Shown one piece after another: positions 10,020-17,457 of a DNA stretch of 56,536 nucleotides (its first letter is position 1; each line of letters starts with the position of its first letter). Under the pieces are notes generated by a model. That model saw only the letters and a list, made by a program, of their open reading frames with translations, searched no databases and was not told where the DNA came from. A program made the position numbers and the translations under genes. Source of the DNA: Rhodobacterales bacterium (GTDB lineage: Bacteria; Pseudomonadota; Alphaproteobacteria; Rhodobacterales; Rhodobacteraceae); contig JAUNVT010000002.1 in NCBI GenBank assembly GCA_030540655.1, positions 1 through 56,536 on the forward strand, in the 5' to 3' direction.

Positions 10020-11891
10020 TCAGCTCTTTTCGTGGAAATAGTCGTACACCTTCTGCGCCAGCCCTTCGGAGACGCCATCGACGGCCTTGAGGTCGGCCAG
10101 ATTGGCCCGGCTGACGGCCTTGGCGCTGCCGAAATGCGCCAGAAGCGCCCGTTTGCGCGCGGCCCCGACGCCCGGCACATCGTCCAGCGGCGTGGCGCTG
10201 ACCGCCTTGGACCGTTTCGCGCGGTGCGTGCCAATGGCAAAACGGTGCGCCTCGTCCCGCAGGCGCTGGATGAAATACAGCACCGGATCGTTCCGCGGCA
10301 GGGCAATCGGGCGCTGCCCGGTGCGGTGAAACTCCTCCTTGCCCAGATCGCGGTCGATCCCCTTGGCGACGCCCACCATCGGGATCTGGCTGACGCCCAT
10401 GTCATCCATGATACCGCGCACGGCACTGACCTGCCCGGCCCCTCCGTCGATCAGCAGCAGATCAGGCCAGGTGCCCTTGGTCCGGTCCGGATCCTCCTTC
10501 AGGAGGCGTTTGAAGCGGCGCTGCAGCACCTCTTTCATCATGCCGAAATCGTCACCGGGGGTCAGATCCTCGCCCCGGATGTTGAACTTGCGGTACTGGT
10601 TCTTCAGCAGCCCCTCGGGACTCGCGACGATCATCGCGCCCACGGCATGGGCGCCCTGGATATGGCTGTTGTCATAGACCTCGATTCGCTGCGGCGGGGC
10701 ATCAAGCTCGAATGCCTCCGCGATACCCTTCAGAAGGCGGGTCTGGGTCGCGCTTTCGGCCATCTTGCGTGCCAGACTTTCGCGGGCGTTGCGCAAAGCC
10801 GATTCGACCAACTCGGCCTTCTCGCCCCTCTGGGGTACCAGCAGCGTCACCTTGCGGCCCAGTTTGCCGGTCAGGGCGCCCTCCATCAGATCGGGGTTCT
10901 CGATCTGATTTGACAGGATCAACTGGCGCGGCGGATCCTTGGTATCATAGAACTGGCCGATGAACGCCTCCAGCACCTCGGGCGCTTCGACATCGGCGCC
11001 GACGCGGGGATAAAAATCGCGGTTGCCCCAGTTCTGCCCGCCCCGGATAAAGAATACCTGAACGCAGGCCTGACCGTTTTCCAGATGCAGCGCGATGATA
11101 TCCGCCTCGTCCACGCTGCGCGGATTGATGCCTTGAGCGGTCTGAACCTGCGTCATCGCCTTGATCCGGTCGCGCAGGGCGGCAGCGCGCTCGAACTCCA
11201 TCGCCTCGGACGCCTCGTTCATCTGGCTCGCCAGTTTTTCCTGTATCTCGGTGGATTTCCCGCTCAGATAGCGTTCTGCATCTCCCACCTGCGCGGCGTA
11301 TTCGACCTTGGAAATATAGCCGACGCAAGGGGCGGTGCAGCGTTTGATCTGGTATTGAAGACATGGGCGCGTGCGTGTCTCGAACACCGAATCCGTGCAG
11401 TTTCGCAATTGGAACACCCGCTGAAGCTGCGCAAGCGTCCGGTTCACCGCCCCCGCGCTGGCAAACGGGCCATAATACGCGCCCTTCTCGCGCTTGGCGC
11501 CGCGATGCTTCTTGATCATCGGATAGTCGTGCGATTTCGTCACGAGGATGTTGGGAAAGGATTTGTCGTCGCGCAGCAGCACGTTGTATTTCGGCTTCAG
11601 CTGCTTGATCAGGTTCTGCTCCAGCAGCAGCGCCTCGGTTTCCGTGGCGGTCGTCAGGAACATCATCGAGGCCGTCGCCTCGATCATCCGCATGATGCGC
11701 CCCGTATGCCCTGTGGGGCGCGCATAGCTGGACACGCGCGCCTTGAGATTGCGCGCCTTGCCAACGTAGAGCACGCGCGCCTGCCCATCCAGCATACGGT
11801 AGACACCGGGAGAGGCGTCCAGCGTACGCAGGTAGGACTGGATCACCTTGTGGCCGGTGGACATGGGCGTGTGAGGGGACTGATCTATCAT
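10020..11891 (-). CDS. uvrC: Excinuclease ABC subunit UvrC
   Basis: A 624-residue nucleotide excision repair nuclease that, with UvrB, makes the 3' and 5' incisions at lesions. The GIY-YIG 3' nuclease comes first (SPGVYRMLD...VLYVGKARNLKARV), then a Cys-rich patch (CLQYQIKRCTAPC), a UVR UvrB-binding helix pair (EAMEFERAAALRDRI), the RNase-H-like 5' nuclease (IEVYDNSHIQGAHAVGAM) and a helix-hairpin-helix tail (VPGVGAARKRAL). The open frame runs 48 codons further upstream but that part is Cys/Lys-rich and unlike the family, so I use the ATG at 11891; another ATG lies at 11864. Length is normal. Confidence 0.95.
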   Translation of the reverse strand: MIDQSPHTPMSTGHKVIQSYLRTLDASPGVYRMLDGQARVLYVGKARNLKARVSSYARPTGHTGRIMRMIEATASMMFLTTATETEALLLEQNLIKQLKPKYNVLLRDDKSFPNILVTKSHDYPMIKKHRGAKREKGAYYGPFASAGAVNRTLAQLQRVFQLRNCTDSVFETRTRPCLQYQIKRCTAPCVGYISKVEYAAQVGDAERYLSGKSTEIQEKLASQMNEASEAMEFERAAALRDRIKAMTQVQTAQGINPRSVDEADIIALHLENGQACVQVFFIRGGQNWGNRDFYPRVGADVEAPEVLEAFIGQFYDTKDPPRQLILSNQIENPDLMEGALTGKLGRKVTLLVPQRGEKAELVESALRNARESLARKMAESATQTRLLKGIAEAFELDAPPQRIEVYDNSHIQGAHAVGAMIVASPEGLLKNQYRKFNIRGEDLTPGDDFGMMKEVLQRRFKRLLKEDPDRTKGTWPDLLLIDGGAGQVSAVRGIMDDMGVSQIPMVGVAKGIDRDLGKEEFHRTGQRPIALPRNDPVLYFIQRLRDEAHRFAIGTHRAKRSKAVSATPLDDVPGVGAARKRALLAHFGSAKAVSRANLADLKAVDGVSEGLAQKVYDYFHEKS

Positions 11892-11938
11892 GAGCTTATA
11901 GATATGATTCTTGTGCGGGGCTGCAATCTTGCCGCGAT

Positions 11939-11969
11939 GGGGACAAGCGCAAACCTGTCCCCGCTTTTT
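11939..11969 (+). terminator. Hairpin followed by a T-run upstream of uvrC
   Basis: GGGGACA (11939-11945) and TGTCCCC (11956-11962) form a perfect 7-base stem with a 10-base loop, followed on the plus strand by GCTTTTT. In that direction it looks like an intrinsic terminator, but no plus-strand gene leads into it. On the minus strand it lies in the uvrC leader about 50 bases before the ATG, so it may instead be an mRNA structure. Confidence 0.4.
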
Positions 11970-11977
11970 GTGGATAA
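11969..11977 (-). promoter_or_regulatory. Perfect DnaA-box match (TTATCCACA)
   Basis: The minus strand reads TTATCCACA, the strongest DnaA-box consensus, at the edge of an AT-rich patch (about 12040-12140) in the 301-base gap between uvrC and the SDR gene. A single box is not an origin; chance or DnaA control of uvrC are both possible. The rest of the gap holds no gene that I can see. Confidence 0.35.
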
Positions 11978-12192
11978 GCCTGCGGGTAAGTTTGCACGAA
12001 CTGCATTTTTGCGTTGCCCCATGCAGGTTTGACAAGATTGCCCATTTTTTAGGCTGATCTTTAAGGCGTTGATTTTTCTAGATAGTTTTTATACCCTGTC
12101 GCAGTCTATTGAAATCGTTAAGACTTTTTTGGTTCCTCGAGAAAAGGTCTGGCGGCGGTGCAAAACATTTGTGGCAATGCCCGGCGGCGAGC

Positions 12193-12972
12193 CTATTCGA
12201 CGCCTTGAATGTCCGGTGTATGCCATCCCAGATGCTGACCGCCATCCACGCAGATCAGTTGCCCGGTGACGGCGGGGGAGTTGAGGAAAAAGGACAGCGC
12301 GCCGACGATGTCCGCCTCGCTCGCGCCCCGTTTCAACACCGTGGACGCACGCTGCGCGGCGAAATGCGCCTCGCTCTGGCGGGTGGCGCGCAGGGTGGGG
12401 CCGGGGCCGATGGCGTTGACGCGCACACGCGGCGCCAGCGCCTGCGCGGCCGTCTGCGTAAAGGCCCAGAGGCCCATCTTGGACAGGGTATAGGTCATGA
12501 ATTCCGGTGTCAGCTTGCGCACGCGCTGATCGATCATGTTGAGTACGAAGCCCTGTGCCAAAGGCTCGCCACTTTCATCCGGCACCGGATCGGGCACCTG
12601 TTCGGCCAGAGCCTGCGTCAGCACGAACGGCGCGCGCAGGTTGGATTCAAAATGATGATCCCAAGTCTTGCGCGTCGCGCTGGACAACGTGTCGTAGTCA
12701 AAGATGGAGGCGGAGTTGACCAGCACTGTCACAGGCCCGCCCAGGGCAGAGGCGGTTTTGGGGATAAGCGGCGTCACCTCGGCTTCGTTCAGCAGATCGG
12801 CCTTGAGCGCAACCGCCTTGCGGCCCATTTCGTGAATTTCGGCCACCACTGCCTGCGCGCCCTCGTCCGTGCTGTGGTAATGCACGGCCACGTCATGCCC
12901 CTGCCGGGCCAGTTCCAGCGCCATGGCGCGCCCCAGCCGCTTGCCCGCACCCGTTACCAATGCCCGTCCCAT
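12193..12972 (-). CDS. Short-chain dehydrogenase/reductase of the pteridine reductase (FolM-like) type
   Basis: A 259-residue NAD(P)-dependent oxidoreductase. The cofactor motif TGAGKRLGRA (7-16) has the TGx3RxG pattern of pteridine reductases rather than the common TGxxxGIG, followed by N-S-A-S-I-F (86-91), and the catalytic pair Y161 and K165 in YTLSK preceded by NMIDQR. These features resemble FolM/PTR1, which reduce dihydromonapterin or biopterin; the substrate is an inference. The ATG at 12972 has a perfect AGGAGG 6 bases upstream, so the 26 extra upstream codons are not used. It is read in the same direction as uvrC. Confidence 0.85.
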   Translation of the reverse strand: MGRALVTGAGKRLGRAMALELARQGHDVAVHYHSTDEGAQAVVAEIHEMGRKAVALKADLLNEAEVTPLIPKTASALGGPVTVLVNSASIFDYDTLSSATRKTWDHHFESNLRAPFVLTQALAEQVPDPVPDESGEPLAQGFVLNMIDQRVRKLTPEFMTYTLSKMGLWAFTQTAAQALAPRVRVNAIGPGPTLRATRQSEAHFAAQRASTVLKRGASEADIVGALSFFLNSPAVTGQLICVDGGQHLGWHTPDIQGVE

Positions 12973-12992
12973 GCGCGCCTCCTGCCAGTTTC

Positions 12993-13940
12993 TCAGATCA
13001 ATACGATGGTCACATAGACCAGATAGGCGGCCGACAAGACCACGCCCCACACCCGGCCGATATCCACCTTGAAGAACACGAAGGGCACCAGCGCCAGCGA
13101 CGCCGCCAGCATGACCCAGAGATCGAAGGTCAGGAAGACCCTGTCCACCGGAATTGGCCCGACCAGCGCGGCCACGCCGATGATGCCCAGAAGGTTGAAG
13201 AGGTTCGACCCGATGACATTGCCCAGCGCCACATCGGCCTGCTTGCGCAGCGCCGCCATGACGGTTGTGGCCAGCTCCGGCAGCGATGTTCCCAGCGCCA
13301 CAAGCGTCAGGCCGATGACGCTGTCACTGACCCCGAACCGCAAAGCGATGATCGATGCATTGTCGATCAACAGATCCGCGCCCAGCGGCAGCCCGACGAG
13401 CCCCAGAACCAGATACAGCACGACCCGCCACCACGGCATGTCCGGATCCGCGCCTTCGATCTCCTCGGCGGGGTTTTCGCGTTCGGCACGGCGGTGATTT
13501 GTCGCCTCGCGCGCCAGAACGCCGATCACAACGACCAGCCCCGCCAGAAGGACCAGACCGGACCAGGCCGTGAACGTGCCAAGAAATGCCAGCGCTATGA
13601 ACAGGACGCTGGCAATCAGCATGAAAACATAGGTCCTGCGCGTATCGCAGCCGCTCGTATGGATCACCGACAGGATCGCAGGAATGCCCAGCACCAAAAG
13701 GGCATTTGCCGTGTTCGACCCCACGATATTGCCCAGCGCCAGCCCCGGTTTGTTTAGCAGGACCGCGTTAACAGAGACCAGAAGCTCCGGCGCTGAAGTG
13801 CCAAAGGCCACCACCGTCAGGCTGACAATCAAGGCGGGAATTCCCATGCGCAGGCTGAGATTGACCGCCCCCTTGACCAGCGCATCGCCTGCCAGAAGCA
13901 GAATGACCAGACCCAGCCCGGCAAGTAACCATACGCTCAT
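12993..13940 (-). CDS. Calcium/sodium antiporter (CaCA family, YrbG-like)
   Basis: A 315-residue inner-membrane exchanger with about ten hydrophobic segments in two inverted halves. Both ion-binding alpha repeats are clear: VVAFGTSAPELLVSV near residues 43-57 and LVALGTSLPELATTV in the second half, each followed by G-N-I/V-V/I-G-S-N. The acidic residues of the two PEL motifs coordinate Ca2+ and Na+ in this family. An acidic cytoplasmic loop (about 150-165) joins the halves. Its ATG overlaps the stop of the small zinc-ribbon gene by four bases (ATGA), and AAGGA lies 9 bases before it. Confidence 0.92.
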   Translation of the reverse strand: MSVWLLAGLGLVILLLAGDALVKGAVNLSLRMGIPALIVSLTVVAFGTSAPELLVSVNAVLLNKPGLALGNIVGSNTANALLVLGIPAILSVIHTSGCDTRRTYVFMLIASVLFIALAFLGTFTAWSGLVLLAGLVVVIGVLAREATNHRRAERENPAEEIEGADPDMPWWRVVLYLVLGLVGLPLGADLLIDNASIIALRFGVSDSVIGLTLVALGTSLPELATTVMAALRKQADVALGNVIGSNLFNLLGIIGVAALVGPIPVDRVFLTFDLWVMLAASLALVPFVFFKVDIGRVWGVVLSAAYLVYVTIVLI

Positions 13941-14107
13941 CTACCGATATCCTTCTGGCAGGAGCATGGCCCCTTCCCGATCTTGAATCTGCCGCATCGT
14001 GGACATTTGGCCGCCTCAAGCGTTTTCTGACCGGGGAAACGGTAGCGCCCGAACATCGCCAATACGGCAATTGCGGCAAGAAACAGGACGACGAGCTTGA
14101 TAATCAC
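13937..14107 (-). CDS. Small membrane-anchored zinc-ribbon protein, 56 residues, unknown function
   Basis: Begins at a GTG (14107) four bases after the sppA stop and ends inside the start codon of the antiporter, so it is a real link in the operon. Residues 1-18 form one membrane helix (IIKLVVLFLAAIAVLAMF). The tail carries four cysteines arranged CPRC, then CSC, flanked by lysines, a zinc-ribbon-like knuckle probably in the cytoplasm. I know of no function. The longer ATG-started frame (to 14215) overlaps sppA and its first 36 residues look like random high-GC translation. Confidence 0.75.
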   Translation of the reverse strand: MIIKLVVLFLAAIAVLAMFGRYRFPGQKTLEAAKCPRCGRFKIGKGPCSCQKDIGR

Positions 14108-14111
14108 AGGC

Positions 14112-14924
14112 TCATAGCCCGAACCGAGCGTATTGTGCGCGTGCCTCGACGGCGGCCATCGCATCCTCGGCCATGCTGGCGCCGAAACGCGACAGCAGCC
14201 CCTTCTTGCGCCCATAGGTCATCAGGCGGACGTCTTTGCCATAAAGCTGTTTCAGCTTGGGCACCATATGTGCCTCGCCATCGACCAGACCCAATTTGAC
14301 CGCGCGGCGGCCCAACCAGAATTCGCCGGTGAAGAGCGCCGGATTTTCTGCCAGTCTGGCACCGCGTCGTTCCTTCACATAGTCGATGAAGCCGCTATGC
14401 ATATCCTCAAGGATATGTTTCAGACGCGCGACATCTTCCTCTTTTTGCGGCAGGAACGGATCCAGCACAGATTTGGATTTGCCTGAGGTATGCACCCGCC
14501 GTTCGATCCCCTGCCGCGCCAGAAAGACCTGCAGCCCGAAGCCCGACGAGATGACCCCGATGGACCCGACGATGGATCCGAAATCCACCCATATATCATC
14601 CGCCGAGGCCGCCAGCCAGTAGCCCCCCGATGCCGCCACATCCTCGACAAAGGCATGAACCGGAACGTGCTTTTCATCGGCAAGGCGCCGGATACGTGCG
14701 GCAATCAGCGACGACTGAACCGGCGATCCGCCGGGCGAATTGATCAGGAGCGCGACGGCGCGCGGCTTGCCCTTCCTGAACGCCCTTTCCAGAATGGGCG
14801 CCAGCGCTTCGTCATTCAGGGCCATGCGGCCCGTTCCGATAGTGCCGTTCAGACGCACGACCGCGACACGCGGCTTGCCCTTGCGGTATGGCAGACGGGA
14901 TTTGAGCGTGGACCAATTTATCAT
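14112..14924 (-). CDS. sppA: Signal peptide peptidase SppA-type S49 serine peptidase
   Basis: A 271-residue membrane-associated peptidase of family S49, which degrades cleaved signal peptides or other membrane-released fragments. This is the short form, with one catalytic domain. INSPGGSP (61-68) is the oxyanion loop, the nucleophile is S99 in VAASGGYWLA, and the general base is a lysine in HTSGKSKSVLDPF (K149 or K151). An in-frame GTG 33 bases upstream (14957) would add 11 residues; neither start has a strong ribosome site. It heads the unit sppA, zinc-ribbon protein, antiporter. Confidence 0.88.
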   Translation of the reverse strand: MINWSTLKSRLPYRKGKPRVAVVRLNGTIGTGRMALNDEALAPILERAFRKGKPRAVALLINSPGGSPVQSSLIAARIRRLADEKHVPVHAFVEDVAASGGYWLAASADDIWVDFGSIVGSIGVISSGFGLQVFLARQGIERRVHTSGKSKSVLDPFLPQKEEDVARLKHILEDMHSGFIDYVKERRGARLAENPALFTGEFWLGRRAVKLGLVDGEAHMVPKLKQLYGKDVRLMTYGRKKGLLSRFGASMAEDAMAAVEARAQYARFGL

Positions 14925-15017
14925 TGTTGCGATGTATAATCCAATGCTGCGCGACACAAGGCGGCCGGGTCTGTGACCCGCCCTTTATTAACGATCACAC
15001 ACTTGCGGCACTGCGCC

Positions 15018-15779
15018 TCATGACTTGATCCGGTAGCCGGTTTTGAAGATCCACCAGACGACGCCCATGCAGATGCCGGTAAACGCGGCAATCGCCAGCA
15101 GCGACCAGCCTACGCTGACATCGGCGGCCCCGAAGAACGACCAGCGGAAACCGGAGACCAGATAGACGACCGGATTGAACAGCGCCACCGTCTGCCAATT
15201 TTCGGGCAGCATGGATATCGAATAGAATGCTCCGCCAAGAAATATGAGTGGCGTGATCACCAGAAGCGGGATGAGCTGCAATTGTTGAAAATTTTCGGCC
15301 CAGATTCCGATGATGAAGCCAAAGAGGCTGAAGCTGATACAGGTCAACAGCAGGAAGGCCACCATTGCCCATGGGTGCAGGATGTGGATTTCGACAAAGA
15401 ATCCCGCCGTCACCAGGATCACGATACCAATGACCAGCGCCTTGGTCGCCGCCGCGCCGACATAACCCAGCACGATCTCCAGAAAATTCACCGGCGCAGA
15501 CAGCAATTCGAATATCGTGCCGATGAATTTGGGAAAATAGATGCCAAAAGAAGCGTTGCTGATCGCTTGGGTCATGACGCTCAGCATGATCAGCCCCGGC
15601 ACGATGAACGCGCCATAGCTGATACCCTCCACCTGATCTATGCGGCTGCCGATCGCCGCACCGAACACGACGAAATAAAGCGAGGTGGATATGACGGGCG
15701 ACAGAAGGCTTTCCATCAGGGTGCGAAAGAACCGCTTCATCTCGTACAGATATATGGCCCAGATACCAGCGAGATTCAT
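15018..15779 (-). CDS. ABC-2 type transporter permease
   Basis: A 253-residue membrane protein with about six hydrophobic segments and the ABC-2 family layout: an N-terminal cytoplasmic helix with [15 protein letters not shown], then membrane spans, and near the end [16 protein letters not shown] and [12 protein letters not shown], blocks typical of the NodJ/YadH exporter permeases. It is coupled by an ATGA overlap to the ATPase gene upstream. Together they form an exporter of unknown substrate; drug, lipid or polysaccharide export are all possible for the family. Confidence 0.88.
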   Translation of the reverse strand: MNLAGIWAIYLYEMKRFFRTLMESLLSPVISTSLYFVVFGAAIGSRIDQVEGISYGAFIVPGLIMLSVMTQAISNASFGIYFPKFIGTIFELLSAPVNFLEIVLGYVGAAATKALVIGIVILVTAGFFVEIHILHPWAMVAFLLLTCISFSLFGFIIGIWAENFQQLQLIPLLVITPLIFLGGAFYSISMLPENWQTVALFNPVVYLVSGFRWSFFGAADVSVGWSLLAIAAFTGICMGVVWWIFKTGYRIKS

Positions 15780-16705
15780 GCCGCGCCCTCCTTGATCAGC
15801 CCGACGAAAATTTCCTCCAGACTGCGCTGTTTGGTTTGCAGATCGCGCAGGGACAGCCCTTCGGCGGCAAGGGTCTGCACCAGGCGGGAGATGCCCGTCC
15901 GCTCGCCCGACGCCTCGTAAGTATAGCTGAGTGCGGTGCCGTCCTCCGACAGCACCACGTCAAACGCGTCCAGCGAGGGGGGGAGGGAGTCCAGCGGCTG
16001 CATCAGATCGATCCGCAGAGTTTTCTGGCCCATACGCGCCATCAGCTCGGCCTTGGCTTCAACCAGCAGGATCCGGCCCTTGTTGATCACGGCAATGCGA
16101 TCGGCAATCGCCTCGGCTTCCTCGATGTAATGCGTGGTCAGGATGATGGTCACGCCCGACTGGCGCAGATCCTCGACCACCTGCCACATGTCGCGGCGCA
16201 GCTCCACATCGACACCCGCCGTCGGCTCGTCCAGAAACAGAACACGCGGCTCGTGGCAAAGCGCCTTGGCGATCAGCACACGGCGTTTCATCCCGCCCGA
16301 GAGCTCGCGGATGCGGGCATTGCGTTTGTCCCAAAGGCTGAGCTGGCGCAGGATCTTCTCGATCAGCGGCTCGTTGCGCCGCTTGCCGAACAGCCCGCGC
16401 GAAAACCGGACCGTATTGATGACCTTTTCGAAAGGCTCCAGCGCGATCTCCTGCGGCACGAGCCCGATCATCGCCCGCGCCTTGCGAAACCCCGTCACCA
16501 CGTCATGCCCGCCCACCGTGGCACGCCCGCTCGACGGGGTGACAATCCCGCAGAGCGCGGAAATCAGTGTCGTCTTGCCTGCGCCGTTCGGGCCCAGCAG
16601 CGCGATGATCTCGCCCTCTTCGATTTTCAGCGACACATCCGTCAGCGCCGCGTGGCCGCCCGCATAGACCTTGCCCATATTCATAACATCTACGATCGCC
16701 GTCAT
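15776..16705 (-). CDS. ABC transporter ATP-binding protein (partner of the ABC-2 permease)
   Basis: A 309-residue ATPase with Walker A GPNGAGKT (38-45), Q-loop VPQE (83-86), signature LSGGMKRR (135-142), Walker B VLFLDE (155-160) and the TTH switch histidine. The C-terminal 70 residues after the ATPase core are a typical extra domain of ABC-2 exporter ATPases such as NodI/YadG. The ATG at 16705 has AGGAGG 7 bases upstream; the frame extending to 16864 overlaps the CoxG-like gene and is not used. The stop overlaps the permease start by four bases, giving coupled expression. Confidence 0.92.
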   Translation of the reverse strand: MTAIVDVMNMGKVYAGGHAALTDVSLKIEEGEIIALLGPNGAGKTTLISALCGIVTPSSGRATVGGHDVVTGFRKARAMIGLVPQEIALEPFEKVINTVRFSRGLFGKRRNEPLIEKILRQLSLWDKRNARIRELSGGMKRRVLIAKALCHEPRVLFLDEPTAGVDVELRRDMWQVVEDLRQSGVTIILTTHYIEEAEAIADRIAVINKGRILLVEAKAELMARMGQKTLRIDLMQPLDSLPPSLDAFDVVLSEDGTALSYTYEASGERTGISRLVQTLAAEGLSLRDLQTKQRSLEEIFVGLIKEGAA

Positions 16706-16839
16706 GCGGTGGCCTCCTGCCATTGCGGTTGCGCGGAACCTAACGCAAACGGGCGCAGAGGCAATCGGCGATCCTTGTGACGGCCACGCTGGGACCTGTG
16801 TATCGGCAGGGGAACAGGAGTGGCAGAGGACGGCGGCGC

Positions 16840-17367
16840 TCAGGTGATCAGCTTTTTCAGCCAACCTTGTTTCCGGGCTTCAACGTCAACCGGCTCGGCT
16901 TGTGGATCGTCCGGCGTGTCCTCCTGCGGCCCCATGATCACCTCCTCCAGCCGGGTAAAGAATTGATCCGCCATCTTCTTGGCAAAACCGTCCACGATCC
17001 GACTGCCAAGCTGCGCCAGCTTGCCACCGACCTTTGCCTCGACATCGTAGCTGAGCGTGGTGACGCCGTGCGCCTCCTCCAGCCGCACATCCGCCGACCC
17101 CTTGGCGAAACCGGCGGCGCCGCCCTTGCCCTCGCCTGTCAAGGTAAGGCTGCGGCCCTCGACAATGTTGCTGACCGTAACGGTGCCGCGGAACGTCGCC
17201 TTGACCGGACCGACCTTCTGAGTGACGGAAGCCTCGAACCCGTCCTCGGGGGTGCCGGTCACCTCGGTCGCGCCCGGCACGCATTCCTGCAGCACCTCTG
17301 GGCTCAGCAGCGCAGCCCAGACCGCTTCTTTTCCCGCCGCAATGTCGCGGCTGTCGCTCATCTGCAT
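16840..17367 (-). CDS. CoxG-like SRPBCC-domain protein
   Basis: A 175-residue protein of the CoxG family (SRPBCC/START-like fold). N-terminal V-W-A-A-L-L-S-P-E-V-L-Q-E-C-V-P-G matches the family signature that closes the hydrophobic cavity, and the conserved V-G-P-V-K-A-T-F-R-G strand follows at about 52-62. A charged, Pro-rich C-terminal tail (about 145-175) extends past the domain. CoxG proteins anchor CO dehydrogenase or related hydroxylases to the membrane and bind quinone or lipid, but no coxLMS genes are here, so this is an orphan whose partner is elsewhere or different. GGGAGG precedes the ATG. Confidence 0.8.
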   Translation of the reverse strand: MQMSDSRDIAAGKEAVWAALLSPEVLQECVPGATEVTGTPEDGFEASVTQKVGPVKATFRGTVTVSNIVEGRSLTLTGEGKGGAAGFAKGSADVRLEEAHGVTTLSYDVEAKVGGKLAQLGSRIVDGFAKKMADQFFTRLEEVIMGPQEDTPDDPQAEPVDVEARKQGWLKKLIT

Positions 17368-17457
17368 TGCGCATCCTCCCTAAGGTTTTTCAGGAAAGAT
17401 ACCGCAAGGCTGCACATGCGCCAAGACGGCAATCAACGGAGCGCAGTTATTGCTGCG

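Noticed and set aside
11940..12192. Possible replication origin (DnaA box plus AT-rich patch)
   Set aside because: Only one box is present, with no box cluster and none of the usual neighbours (dnaA, hemE, parAB); kept only as a regulatory-site note.
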